This document shows positions 15,939-22,812 of a stretch of 27,039 nt of DNA, piece by piece. Source of the DNA: an uncultured Schwartzia sp. (GTDB lineage Bacteria; Bacillota; Negativicutes; Selenomonadales; Selenomonadaceae); assembly GCA_905372875.1 (NCBI GenBank), contig CAJPQU010000003.1:1-27039 (forward strand). Reading direction: 5' to 3'. How positions within the stretch are numbered: position 1 is the stretch's first letter; the number at the start of each line of letters is the position of its first letter. Made by a program: the position numbers and the translations under genes. Below the pieces are notes generated by a model. That model was not told the origin of the DNA. It searched no databases and worked only from the letters and a program-made list of their open reading frames with translations.

Positions 15939-16895
15939 TCATTTCGATTCGCGCCAATAGCGCTTGCGATAGTCGAACACCGTGTCCAAGAGGCCGGTGA
16001 AGACGAGAATGGGCATGAGAAAAGAACTGAAAACGATAAAGAAGAGGGCCAACGTCGTCACGAGGCGCGGCCATCCGTAGCGGCGGGTGACGAATTCATA
16101 GAGTGAGGCCCCTTCAATGAGGCCGGCTAACGTCGTTCCCATATTAAGATTCAGGGATACCTGATAAAGGAGGGTCAGCTCCCGCGTCGATCCCCAGTAC
16201 ATCCCCAAAAGAGAAAAGCCAAAGATGTAAAGAAAGGCCGCCGGCAGCCGCCACTCTTTAAAGGGCGGCAGGGGCGGGACGGGTTGCCCGAGACGCGAGA
16301 GGAGCCTGCCTAAGGCCCAGAAATTCGCCATGGTATCCAAAAGCCCCATGGTTACCACTACCAAAGGGAGGAGCAGGCGCACCATGGCGATGTTTTGCAT
16401 GAAGGTATCCCGAGCGGCGGCGATCTGTGCCTCGTTCATGCCAAGGCTCTGATATATGGCCGACGCTTGTCCGAAGGATTCTTCCATGGCGTTGAGCTGA
16501 CCGGAAAAGGGTTCCATCCCCGTGAGGGAAAAGACGATGGCCAGCCCGGCAAATTTTGCCGCGATGGATACGACCATCGTCGTGGTCACGATCCGCGTGG
16601 CCGAGTGACCGCGCCGATAGCCCGTCCCCAAAGCCAGCCCCACCGGACCAAAGGCCACGGCGAGGCGCAGCCCTATCGTAGGCTCGATGAGAACCGCCGT
16701 GAGAAGTGCCGCCACAATGACGGACATGACGCCCCAGCGGAGGCCGTGACGCACGATGAGGATGGCGGCTGGAAGCGGCCAGAGCAGCACCGCTAAGATG
16801 CCAAGGAGCGGTACATAGACGGCTACCACCGCCAGCACTACCATCACGGCCGCTAAGATACCGCCCTCTGTCAGAGAGCGTGTCCGAGTCTCCAT
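15939..16895 (-). CDS. yybS: YybS-family (DUF2232) membrane protein
   Basis: This 318-residue protein has about eight hydrophobic helices and matches the YybS/DUF2232 family by composition, length and place directly upstream of gdpP. It is distantly like the substrate-binding S components of ECF transporters, but no substrate is known. The ATG at 16895 is chosen because AAAGGA lies seven bases upstream; a GTG six codons earlier (16913) lacks a ribosome site. It is the first gene of the seven-gene run that ends with the DUF4234 proteins and is preceded by a 78-base leader with hairpins. Confidence 0.85.
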   Translation of the reverse strand: METRTRSLTEGGILAAVMVVLAVVAVYVPLLGILAVLLWPLPAAILIVRHGLRWGVMSVIVAALLTAVLIEPTIGLRLAVAFGPVGLALGTGYRRGHSATRIVTTTMVVSIAAKFAGLAIVFSLTGMEPFSGQLNAMEESFGQASAIYQSLGMNEAQIAAARDTFMQNIAMVRLLLPLVVVTMGLLDTMANFWALGRLLSRLGQPVPPLPPFKEWRLPAAFLYIFGFSLLGMYWGSTRELTLLYQVSLNLNMGTTLAGLIEGASLYEFVTRRYGWPRLVTTLALFFIVFSSFLMPILVFTGLLDTVFDYRKRYWRESK

Positions 16896-16914
16896 TCCGT
16901 CATCCTTTCTCACG

Positions 16915-16958
16915 GCCGTTTCTGCTCCGCAGAAAAAACGGCGTCAGGGCAAACGCCC
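16915..16958 (-). promoter_or_regulatory. Leader hairpins of the yybS-dnaB operon, candidate attenuator
   Basis: Between the promoter and the yybS start, GGCGT (16940-16944) pairs with ACGCC (16953-16957) and on the minus strand the stem is followed by G and six T (16933-16938), a short intrinsic-terminator shape. Two alternative folds compete with it: GGGC (16947-16950) with GCCC (16955-16958) just upstream, and TTTCTGC (16919-16925) with GCAGAAA (16929-16935), extendable by GCCG (16915-16918) with CGGC (16939-16942), just downstream. Mutually exclusive folds around a U-tract suggest transcription attenuation. The stems are short and I know of no matching RNA family. Confidence 0.45.
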
Positions 16959-16979
16959 CCATATCATACATATATACGA

Positions 16980-17008
16980 ATGATAAAACAGTACGGTCGT
17001 TTTGTCAA
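16980..17008 (-). promoter_or_regulatory. Promoter of the yybS-gdpP-rplI-lonC-dnaB operon
   Basis: On the minus strand TTGACA (17003-17008) is followed after exactly 17 bases by TATCAT (16980-16985). This is a strong housekeeping promoter. Transcription would start near 16973, about 78 bases before the yybS ATG. The terminator of the upstream diguanylate cyclase gene at 17035-17065 separates this unit from the one before. Confidence 0.8.
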
Positions 17009-17032
17009 TTTTTCATCGGGCAGCCCATGCGT

Positions 17033-17065
17033 AAAACCCCTCATCGTTTGCGGCGATGAGGGGTT
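17033..17065 (-). terminator. Intrinsic terminator after the diguanylate cyclase gene
   Basis: A perfect 12-bp stem, AACCCCTCATCG (17035-17046) with CGATGAGGGGTT (17054-17065), encloses a 7-base loop. On the minus strand the stem runs into TTTT (17033-17036). It begins 11 bases past the cyclase stop codon. Confidence 0.88.
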
Positions 17066-17076
17066 CTCTGGTGAGG

Positions 17077-18435
17077 TCAGCGGACGCGGTGGTGCCCTCT
17101 ATAGTAGGCCTTTTTTTCTTCGTACATCTTGGCATCGGCGGCAGCGATGACCTTTTGCAGGGAGAGGCCACTGCCCTCGTCCCAGGCGTGGCCGACGGAG
17201 ACGCTCAATGCGCTGACGGCGTCAATGTGATCCAAGATTTTCGACAGGCGATCAGTAAATTGCGGCTCCGGCATATTCAGGCAGAGGACGACGAATTCAT
17301 CGCCGCCGGTGCGATAGATTTCTTGCTTGCGAAAGAAGAGGGAGATGGCGTCGGCGAGGCGCATGAGGAGGCGATCCCCGGCCCGGTGTCCCTGTTGATC
17401 GTTCACCGGCTTTAAGCCGTTCAGGTCGAAGTAGATGACGCCCACCGGAACGGGGGAAAGATCGATGGCCCGCTGGAGGTGATCCAGGTCGCGGATGAAG
17501 GCGTTGCGGTTCGCCACGCCGGTCATGATGTCGGAATAGCTGGCCTTCTCCAAAAGCTGCCGGTTTTGATCCGCCACCATGGAGGTAGCGATGAAGTAGG
17601 AGAGGGTGAGGAGCATCATGGAGGCGCCGTCCATCTCTTTCTGGGGCAGGTTGGCGATGAGTACGATGCTGACTAAGTGGTCGCGAATAAGGATGGGGGA
17701 GGCCACGCAGTTTTTGATGTGCATTTTCAGCAGGAGCGCGTATTCTGCCGGATAGGTCTCCGCCATGAGGGTGCTGTCGGGAACCAGGACATTATTGTGG
17801 CGTGCCAGGGCATTTTCCCAACGTTCCAGGCTTCGCAGGGGAAGCTCCTGCCAGAGGCCTTTTTGACTCTCTATCCCTTGTTGACACCACTCATGGGAAC
17901 AGTGCAGGGAATTGCCCTCGACGTTTAGGATGGCGCAGCGCTCCGCGCGGAGGTAAAGCCCCATGTGGGCCAGCATGAGATCGAGGGCCTTTTCCAATTC
18001 CGGCTCCGAGTAGAGGATCTGCACCGTCTCGTTCAGCACGGCTTCCGCCTGGAGGGCCGTCTCCAATTCGTGGCGCTGTCGGGTGGAAGCCGTGACGTCG
18101 ATGCACATGACGATCTTCGCCTTGTGCCCCTGATAGCGAATGGAAGCGTCCACGATCTTGAAATGTTTTTGAAATCTTTCGCTGTAAAGCTCCTTATCGT
18201 AGGATCGCTCCCGATGGCTCTGCAGGGAACAGACGGCACAGGGTTGCCGTTCCCCGCGCAGGAGCGCGTAGCAATACTGCTGCCGATAGTCATCTTCGGG
18301 TTTCATGCCCAATAACTGCCGGCCGGCTTCGTTGAGGTAGAGAAGCTGGCAAGTGTCGCGGTCGACGATGTAGACGCTTTCCGGTAAAAGGTCGAAGAGG
18401 GCGGCGTCCTGATATTCTTTGTCGTCATCATTCAT
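17077..18435 (-). CDS. Diguanylate cyclase with PAS and GAF-like sensor domains
   Basis: This 452-residue protein should make cyclic di-GMP from two GTP. It begins with a PAS domain (about 13-115) that holds Cys55, Cys66 and Cys69 in a CYALLRG...PCAVC pattern, then a GAF-like domain (about 135-290), then a GGDEF domain with an intact active site (TGGDEF, 376-381) plus FDLNGLKPVND with the metal-binding Asp337. The inhibitory RxxD site is absent: the matching four residues are FRKQ. There are no membrane helices, so it is cytosolic. The cysteines in the PAS domain could bind a metal or sense redox state; this is inference. Its ATG overlaps the end of the SCIFF maturase gene by 8 bp (ATGAATGA), which implies translational coupling. 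Confidence 0.92.
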   Translation of the reverse strand: MNDDDKEYQDAALFDLLPESVYIVDRDTCQLLYLNEAGRQLLGMKPEDDYRQQYCYALLRGERQPCAVCSLQSHRERSYDKELYSERFQKHFKIVDASIRYQGHKAKIVMCIDVTASTRQRHELETALQAEAVLNETVQILYSEPELEKALDLMLAHMGLYLRAERCAILNVEGNSLHCSHEWCQQGIESQKGLWQELPLRSLERWENALARHNNVLVPDSTLMAETYPAEYALLLKMHIKNCVASPILIRDHLVSIVLIANLPQKEMDGASMMLLTLSYFIATSMVADQNRQLLEKASYSDIMTGVANRNAFIRDLDHLQRAIDLSPVPVGVIYFDLNGLKPVNDQQGHRAGDRLLMRLADAISLFFRKQEIYRTGGDEFVVLCLNMPEPQFTDRLSKILDHIDAVSALSVSVGHAWDEGSGLSLQKVIAAADAKMYEEKKAYYRGHHRVR

Positions 18436-19804
18436 GATTTTTTTGCCCTTCCCTTTCCAGCGCCAAGGCCGCTTGGATCATGATGGCGCACTCCAGACGC
18501 TTTTTTTGGATGGCGCAGCCGATGTCGTAAGGTTCGCGGATATTGCCGTGAAAGAGATCGGCGTTGGCGTGGCAGCCGCCGCTGCAAAAGAAACGAGCCC
18601 AGCAGTCACGGCATTTTGGCTTGTTGAGGACGTGGGATTCCCGAAAATAAGGGGGGATATCGGGAGAAGTGACGCCCGTGAAGACGGAGCCTAATCGGTA
18701 TCTATCCCGCCCTACGAACTGATGGCAGGGATAAAGATCGCCGTTGGCGGCCACGGCGTAGTATTCGTGCCCTGCGCCGCAGCCGGAAAGACGCTTCGCT
18801 ACGCAGGGACCGTTGGAAAGATCCATGTTGAAATGGAAAAAGAAGAAGCCGTGCCCGGCGCGATGGCGTTCCATGTAGGCTGCCGCCAGACGGTCATACT
18901 CCGCGTAGATGCGCGGCAGATCCTCTTCTTCGATGGCGTAGGGGGCGTCCTTTGCTACCACCGGCTCCATGGAGAGAACATCAAAACCAGCGTCGTGCAT
19001 GGCTAAAACGTCATCGGTGAAGTCGAGGTCATACTTTGTGTAGGTGCCTCGCAGGTAGTAATTATTGCCGCCTCGGTCCGCCACGGTGCGCTGAAAGTTT
19101 GGGAGAATACGGTCGTAGGTCCCTCGTCCGGCGGCGTCAGGCCGCATGCGGTCATGGACTTCCCGGCGTCCGTCAAGGCTCAGGACGAGGCTGATGTTGT
19201 TGTCGTCCAAAAATTTCTGGGTTTTCTCATTTAAGAGCAGGCCATTGGTAGTGAGGGTCAGCTTGAATTTTTTCCCCGTTTCCCTTTCTCTGCGGCGGAC
19301 GTAGGCGGTGACATGTTCCACCACCGGCATGTTCACTAAGGGCTCGCCGCCGAAGAAGTCCACTTCGCAGTGGATGCGCGGCCCGCTCCCGGCGATGATG
19401 TAATCGATGGCGGCTTCACCCACTTCTTTCGTCATGAGCTGACGGCCGCCGCCGTATTCACCGGTGTCGCCGAAGCAGTATTTACAGCGCAGGTTGCAGT
19501 CGTGGGCCACCATCAGGCACATGGATTTCACCAATCCCGTTTCGGCGAAGGTGGGAGGGACGTCGATGTCCGGGGCAAAAAGTTCTTTCGCCGCCATGAG
19601 CGTGTGGAGTTCCTCTAACGCTTCTTCAATTTCTGCTTTCGGATAACGCCCCTTCATGGCACGGAGGGTTTCCTCGTCATTTTCGCCGTTGAAGATGTCC
19701 ATGATGTCGTAGATCATGTCATCGATGACGTGCACCGCGCCGCTGTTTATATCCAGCAAAAGGCACAGGCCGTTTTGCTTAAATTTATGGATCTTATCCC
19801 GCAT
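18428..19804 (-). CDS. scfB: SCIFF ranthipeptide maturase, radical SAM/SPASM enzyme
   Basis: This 458-residue enzyme should install a thioether cross-link in the SCIFF peptide encoded just upstream. Residues 1-80 form a peptide-recognition (RRE-like) domain with the family start MRDKIHKFKQNGLCLLLD. The radical SAM core has CNLRCKYC with Cys103, Cys107 and Cys110 binding the 4Fe-4S cluster that cleaves S-adenosylmethionine, and FFGGEPL at 150-156. The C-terminal SPASM part carries many cysteines for two auxiliary clusters: Cys334, 342, 360, 398, 401, 407, 411 and 430. Length and cysteine spacing match the SCIFF maturase family, for example CteB, rather than anaerobic sulfatase-maturing enzymes. 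The ATG at 19804 follows AAGGAG. Its last 8 bp overlap the cyclase gene. Confidence 0.95.
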   Translation of the reverse strand: MRDKIHKFKQNGLCLLLDINSGAVHVIDDMIYDIMDIFNGENDEETLRAMKGRYPKAEIEEALEELHTLMAAKELFAPDIDVPPTFAETGLVKSMCLMVAHDCNLRCKYCFGDTGEYGGGRQLMTKEVGEAAIDYIIAGSGPRIHCEVDFFGGEPLVNMPVVEHVTAYVRRRERETGKKFKLTLTTNGLLLNEKTQKFLDDNNISLVLSLDGRREVHDRMRPDAAGRGTYDRILPNFQRTVADRGGNNYYLRGTYTKYDLDFTDDVLAMHDAGFDVLSMEPVVAKDAPYAIEEEDLPRIYAEYDRLAAAYMERHRAGHGFFFFHFNMDLSNGPCVAKRLSGCGAGHEYYAVAANGDLYPCHQFVGRDRYRLGSVFTGVTSPDIPPYFRESHVLNKPKCRDCWARFFCSGGCHANADLFHGNIREPYDIGCAIQKKRLECAIMIQAALALEREGQKNHE

Positions 19805-19951
19805 ACTGGCTCCTTAATTTTTTGACGTGTGGGACGGATATCTAAATGATGGGCCATAAGGCCCTGCGCTGAGAACGTGCTGCGCCTGCCGCCGCGCACC
19901 TTTACGATAAGAAACGTGTCAGCGGCAAGGACAAGCTGATTTTTGCTCAAT

Positions 19952-19984
19952 AAAAAAGGCGCTGCCAGGGGCAACACCTTTTTT
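19952..19984 (-). terminator. Terminator between the SCIFF peptide gene and its maturase
   Basis: Read as minus-strand RNA, GGUGUUGCC pairs with GGCAGCGCC through nine pairs, two of them G-U, around a CCU loop, and UUUUUU follows (19952-19957). The stem spans 19958-19978 with A/T runs on both sides. Because two pairs are G-U on the minus strand but mismatches on the plus strand, it is built for minus-strand transcripts. It lies 11 bases past the scfA stop codon and 148 bases before the scfB start. Confidence 0.85.
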
Positions 19985-19994
19985 GTCTGGATTT

Positions 19995-20132
19995 TTATTT
20001 CTCGCAGACCTGATTGCCAACCGTACAGGACGTTTTACAGGCCGATTGGCAGGATGCCTGGCACTCGCCGCAGCCGCCTTTATTCACCGTACTCTGGAGC
20101 GTCGGCTTGTTCACCGTCTTGATGTGTTTCAT
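19995..20132 (-). CDS. scfA: SCIFF ranthipeptide precursor (six cysteines in forty-five residues)
   Basis: This tiny gene encodes exactly 45 residues with exactly six cysteines (positions 21, 24, 28, 32, 36 and 43), the definition of the SCIFF family. It begins MKHIKTVNKPTLQ and the core reads GGCGECQASCQSACKTSC. In the studied homologue CteA the maturase joins Cys32 to the alpha carbon of Thr37; both residues are at the same positions here. The product is a ribosomally made, cross-linked peptide of unsettled function; SCIFF-type ranthipeptides in clostridia have been linked to cell-density signalling. The ATG at 20132 follows a GGGGG run about eight bases upstream. It has its own promoter and terminator, and the maturase gene is next downstream. 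No dedicated exporter or protease is adjacent. Confidence 0.95.
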   Translation of the reverse strand: MKHIKTVNKPTLQSTVNKGGCGECQASCQSACKTSCTVGNQVCEK

Positions 20133-20178
20133 GGTCTGACCCCCTTTGGGAAAGCTTCCCTGTCGATTTCTGCCTTTT

Positions 20179-20207
20179 ATTCTACTCCTTTTTTCCTATT
20201 CACGCAA
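20179..20207 (-). promoter_or_regulatory. Promoter of the SCIFF peptide gene
   Basis: On the minus strand TTGCGT (20202-20207) is followed after 17 bases by TAGAAT (20179-20184). The start site would lie near 20172, about 40 bases before the scfA ATG. The leader contains a small perfect palindrome (GGGAAAGCTTCCC type, 20148-20160) just before the ribosome site. Confidence 0.65.
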
Positions 20208-20210
20208 GGG

Positions 20211-21836
20211 TCATTTCTCGTCTTCCGGGGTGAGAATGAGCCGGGCGGGTAAGTTGGAGGCGCCGGGGGGAGAAAATTCGAAGGATAAGCCCGATGTCCG
20301 GCGATAAAAGCCCAAGTCGGCCACCGCTGCCGCCGGATCCAAGAGGGGGGTATCTCCCTGCATGGGGACGGGATTTTTGACGCCGTCCCCAAAGAAAATT
20401 CCTCGAAGCGGCGTGGGAACGACCCGGGCTGTATCATGCTCCGCGGTCTGTATCCGCATGACGCCGGCGTAGACCCCGCCGATGGGATTGAGCATGGCGC
20501 GCAGGGGGCGCCGGCCTTCTATGGGAACCTCCACGCGGTAGAGGACGCCGTAGTTTCCTACGTTGGTGACCAGGCTGCCGTCGGTAGCGTCGATGCCTGT
20601 GAGGAAGCGGTCGGTCTTGTTGTCCCCGATGGGGAAGTACACTGTGCCGTCCTTTCCCGGGTCGTAGCCTTCTCGGGCGCGGATGGTGCGGTTCATCCCC
20701 TGGAAGGTTCCCCGCAGGCGCTGTTCATCCTTGGGGAGAAGAGGGGCGATCTTGAGGTAGGCGAAAGGGTCCAGCTCCGCCGGAGAGAGCAGCACCCAGA
20801 GGCGCACCGGGGCGCTGGCTGAAAAGTCGACGACGCCATAGATGAGAGATTCCGGGGCGAGGACGATCTTTTCCAATTCCGACATCAGGAGATGCCGTTC
20901 CCCTTGTTTGATGGTGAATTGGTCCCGTTTTTGAGCGTCGGAGAAGTAAGCCGCCTGGGTGGCTTTGCCCACCGCCAAATAATCTTCCCCCGGCTGGCTC
21001 ACGCCGCGGCGGGTGATCTCCACCGTAGCGGCGCGATCACTGGTATTCTCCATGAGGAGAAGGACTTTGGCAGGTTTTTTCGTCTGATTCAGATGGTAGA
21101 AGAGTACCCGGGCCGCGCCGTCCAGTTCGTCGGTGTAGAGGATGCCGGGCCGATCTACATATTCGGGACTGTCGGAAAAGATGAGGGTGCCGCCGCTGTC
21201 GGTGATGTCGGAGGCCCACACCTTCATGGGGCGGGTATCCCGGACTTTGAGATTCGGATCCGCCGGATAGATGATTTCGTCGGCCTTTTCCCGCAGGCGG
21301 TCGAGATAGTGGCGCAGGCTGCTGCCGGCTTTATCCGTGGCGATCGTTCCTTTCGTTTTACTCTCGGCCGTTTGGTCAGCGGTTCCTTTTTTTGTGTGTA
21401 CGGCCGGTTCTTTTTCGGTCGGTGGGGTTTCTGCTTGGGCCGCTGCTGCGGGCTCCAATGTTTTTGCCGCGAGGGGGTCCGCCTCGGCGGCGGGCCTTGC
21501 CTCTGCCTTTTCCTCGGCGGGCGCGGCTGCTTCCGCTGCGGCAGCCGCCGTCACCGGAGCATTTTCTCTTCCGGCAGGGGCTGCGGGAACATCCTCGTTT
21601 CCGGGGGCGGCGTCATCGCCGGCGGCCTCGGCGGAAGAGGAGGCCTCGCCGGTTGCTTTTTCAACGGCAGCCTCCTGCGCTAATTCCCATGCCCGCTGCC
21701 GGGCTTCCTCTTCCTCCGCAGCTTTTGCCGTTCGCGCTTCGGCGGCCCTGGTTTCTGCCAGGTGGCGGGCCTCTCCGCCCCCACTCCAGAACAGGCATGC
21801 CGCCGCAAAAAATGCGGCCCACATTTTCCCTTTCAT
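20211..21836 (-). CDS. Secreted Ala/Glu-rich protein of unknown function
   Basis: This 541-residue protein starts with a signal peptide (MKGKMWAAFFAAACLFWSGGG), so it should be exported. A long low-complexity stretch follows (about 25-170), rich in Ala, Glu, Pro and Lys, which may span the cell envelope or form a flexible linker. From about residue 175 to the end is a globular region with many beta-type segments, for example GGTLIFSDSPEYV, AKVLLLMENTSDRAATVEITRRG and GVLYRVEVPIEGRRPLRAMLNPIGGVYAG. I recognise no enzyme motif or named domain. The cysteine at residue 14 is not in a standard lipobox. The ATG at 21836 follows GGGAGAAAGACAT. A polysaccharide deacetylase lies just upstream, which suggests a cell-envelope role, but this is guesswork. 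Confidence 0.7.
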   Translation of the reverse strand: MKGKMWAAFFAAACLFWSGGGEARHLAETRAAEARTAKAAEEEEARQRAWELAQEAAVEKATGEASSSAEAAGDDAAPGNEDVPAAPAGRENAPVTAAAAAEAAAPAEEKAEARPAAEADPLAAKTLEPAAAAQAETPPTEKEPAVHTKKGTADQTAESKTKGTIATDKAGSSLRHYLDRLREKADEIIYPADPNLKVRDTRPMKVWASDITDSGGTLIFSDSPEYVDRPGILYTDELDGAARVLFYHLNQTKKPAKVLLLMENTSDRAATVEITRRGVSQPGEDYLAVGKATQAAYFSDAQKRDQFTIKQGERHLLMSELEKIVLAPESLIYGVVDFSASAPVRLWVLLSPAELDPFAYLKIAPLLPKDEQRLRGTFQGMNRTIRAREGYDPGKDGTVYFPIGDNKTDRFLTGIDATDGSLVTNVGNYGVLYRVEVPIEGRRPLRAMLNPIGGVYAGVMRIQTAEHDTARVVPTPLRGIFFGDGVKNPVPMQGDTPLLDPAAAVADLGFYRRTSGLSFEFSPPGASNLPARLILTPEDEK

Positions 21837-21906
21837 ATGTCTTTCTCCCTTCTCCCGTTTCCCAAAGCAGTCCTTTATGGTGGTTTATGCCTTTAAGGCC
21901 TGCCCT

Positions 21907-21931
21907 GTACGCCTTTTCCCCTAAGGCGCAC
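21907..21931 (-). other. Hairpin between the deacetylase and secreted-protein genes
   Basis: GTACGCCTT (21907-21915) pairs with AAGGCGCAC (21923-21931) over nine positions, one of them G-U on the minus-strand RNA. The loop is 7 bases. No T-run follows on either side, so it is not a standard terminator. It sits in the 131-bp gap, 37 bases past the deacetylase stop, and could protect an mRNA end. The rest of the gap shows nothing firm. Confidence 0.4.
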
Positions 21932-21967
21932 ATCTTTCGTTACGTTATTTCGCCAAAATCACATCCT

Positions 21968-22801
21968 TTACGTCTGTCGGTGCGACCATAGGCCCAGCCG
22001 AGCACAGATAGCGGCTTTGTAGAGGCGGAAGCGAAATTCCGTCATCCCCAGCCGGGGGCGGGGAATATTGATCCGCTGCAAAAGATACGGGTTGGTTGCC
22101 ATGGTGTTGAGGCCCGGTTCTCCCGTCACTGCCGCAAGATATTCGTTCTTTTTTAACAGGGCGGTGATATAGTCCGCGTACTTGCCATTAGGATAGGAAA
22201 AGCCGAAGATGGTACGAATGCCGTTCCATTCCATAATGAGTTTTGAGGCGCGCAGTTCATTGTCTGCTTCCGCCGGGGACATCTCCGTCAGGGGCAAATG
22301 ATTCGCTGTGTGACTGCCGATCTCAATGCCCCGTTCCTGCATATCCTTTAGTGCGTTCCAGCTGAGGTACCCCGGCAGACCGATATCGTTGGTCACCATA
22401 AATACCGTAGCCTTCATGCCGCGTGCTTCAAGAATGGGCAGCATGTCTGTGTAGTTGTCCATATAGCCGTCGTCAAAGGTGAGGATGAGCGGCTTCTCCG
22501 GAAGTGGCTGCTTCCCCTTTTTCGCCCGCAGAAAGTCCAAAAGAGAAATGGTGGTGTAGCCTTGGGCTAAAAGTTCGTCCATCTGGGCGGTAAATTCCGC
22601 CGTGGGAACGGTGTAGACGTCCTGGCTCCAGTCGTTGACCTTGTGATATTCCAAAATAAGGACGCCCGGGGGCGGATCGATGAGGACGGAGACGAAAAGC
22701 CCGCCGGCAACTAAAAGGAGAAGCAGCAGAATCGCCAAGAATCGCCGCCCCCATCCCCAGGAGCGATGGCGTCCGGTGTAGGTTTGACCGTATCCGTTCA
22801 C
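21968..22801 (-). CDS. Membrane-anchored polysaccharide deacetylase
   Basis: This protein of about 277 residues has one N-terminal membrane helix (about 21-42) and a NodB-type deacetylase domain outside the membrane. LTFDDGY at 108-113 supplies the catalytic and metal-binding Asp pair (110, 111) and SHTANH at 163-168 gives the two metal-binding His (164, 168). FSYPNGKY matches the usual third motif. Such enzymes remove acetyl groups from peptidoglycan or other cell-surface sugars. The start is uncertain: the listed GTG at 22801 has its nearest good ribosome site (GGAGG) about 24 bases upstream inside whiA, and an overlapping ATG directly followed by TGA lies two bases before it. The gene lies 11 bases after whiA and probably shares its transcript. 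Confidence 0.85.
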   Translation of the reverse strand: MNGYGQTYTGRHRSWGWGRRFLAILLLLLLVAGGLFVSVLIDPPPGVLILEYHKVNDWSQDVYTVPTAEFTAQMDELLAQGYTTISLLDFLRAKKGKQPLPEKPLILTFDDGYMDNYTDMLPILEARGMKATVFMVTNDIGLPGYLSWNALKDMQERGIEIGSHTANHLPLTEMSPAEADNELRASKLIMEWNGIRTIFGFSYPNGKYADYITALLKKNEYLAAVTGEPGLNTMATNPYLLQRINIPRPRLGMTEFRFRLYKAAICARLGLWSHRQT

Positions 22802-22812
22802 ATAGAGCTTGT

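Noticed and set aside
18428..19804. Anaerobic sulfatase-maturing enzyme
   Set aside because: The radical SAM/SPASM layout is similar, but the N-terminal recognition domain, the cysteine pattern and the adjacent 45-residue six-cysteine gene show it is the SCIFF maturase. No sulfatase gene is present.
19851..19864. Hairpin GGGCC-ATAA-GGCCC before scfB
   Set aside because: Only five pairs and no T-run follow; it is too weak to call a terminator or regulatory element.
19747..19977. Small minus-strand frame in the gap before scfB
   Set aside because: It runs across the terminator and into scfB in another frame, has no ribosome site and no family resemblance.
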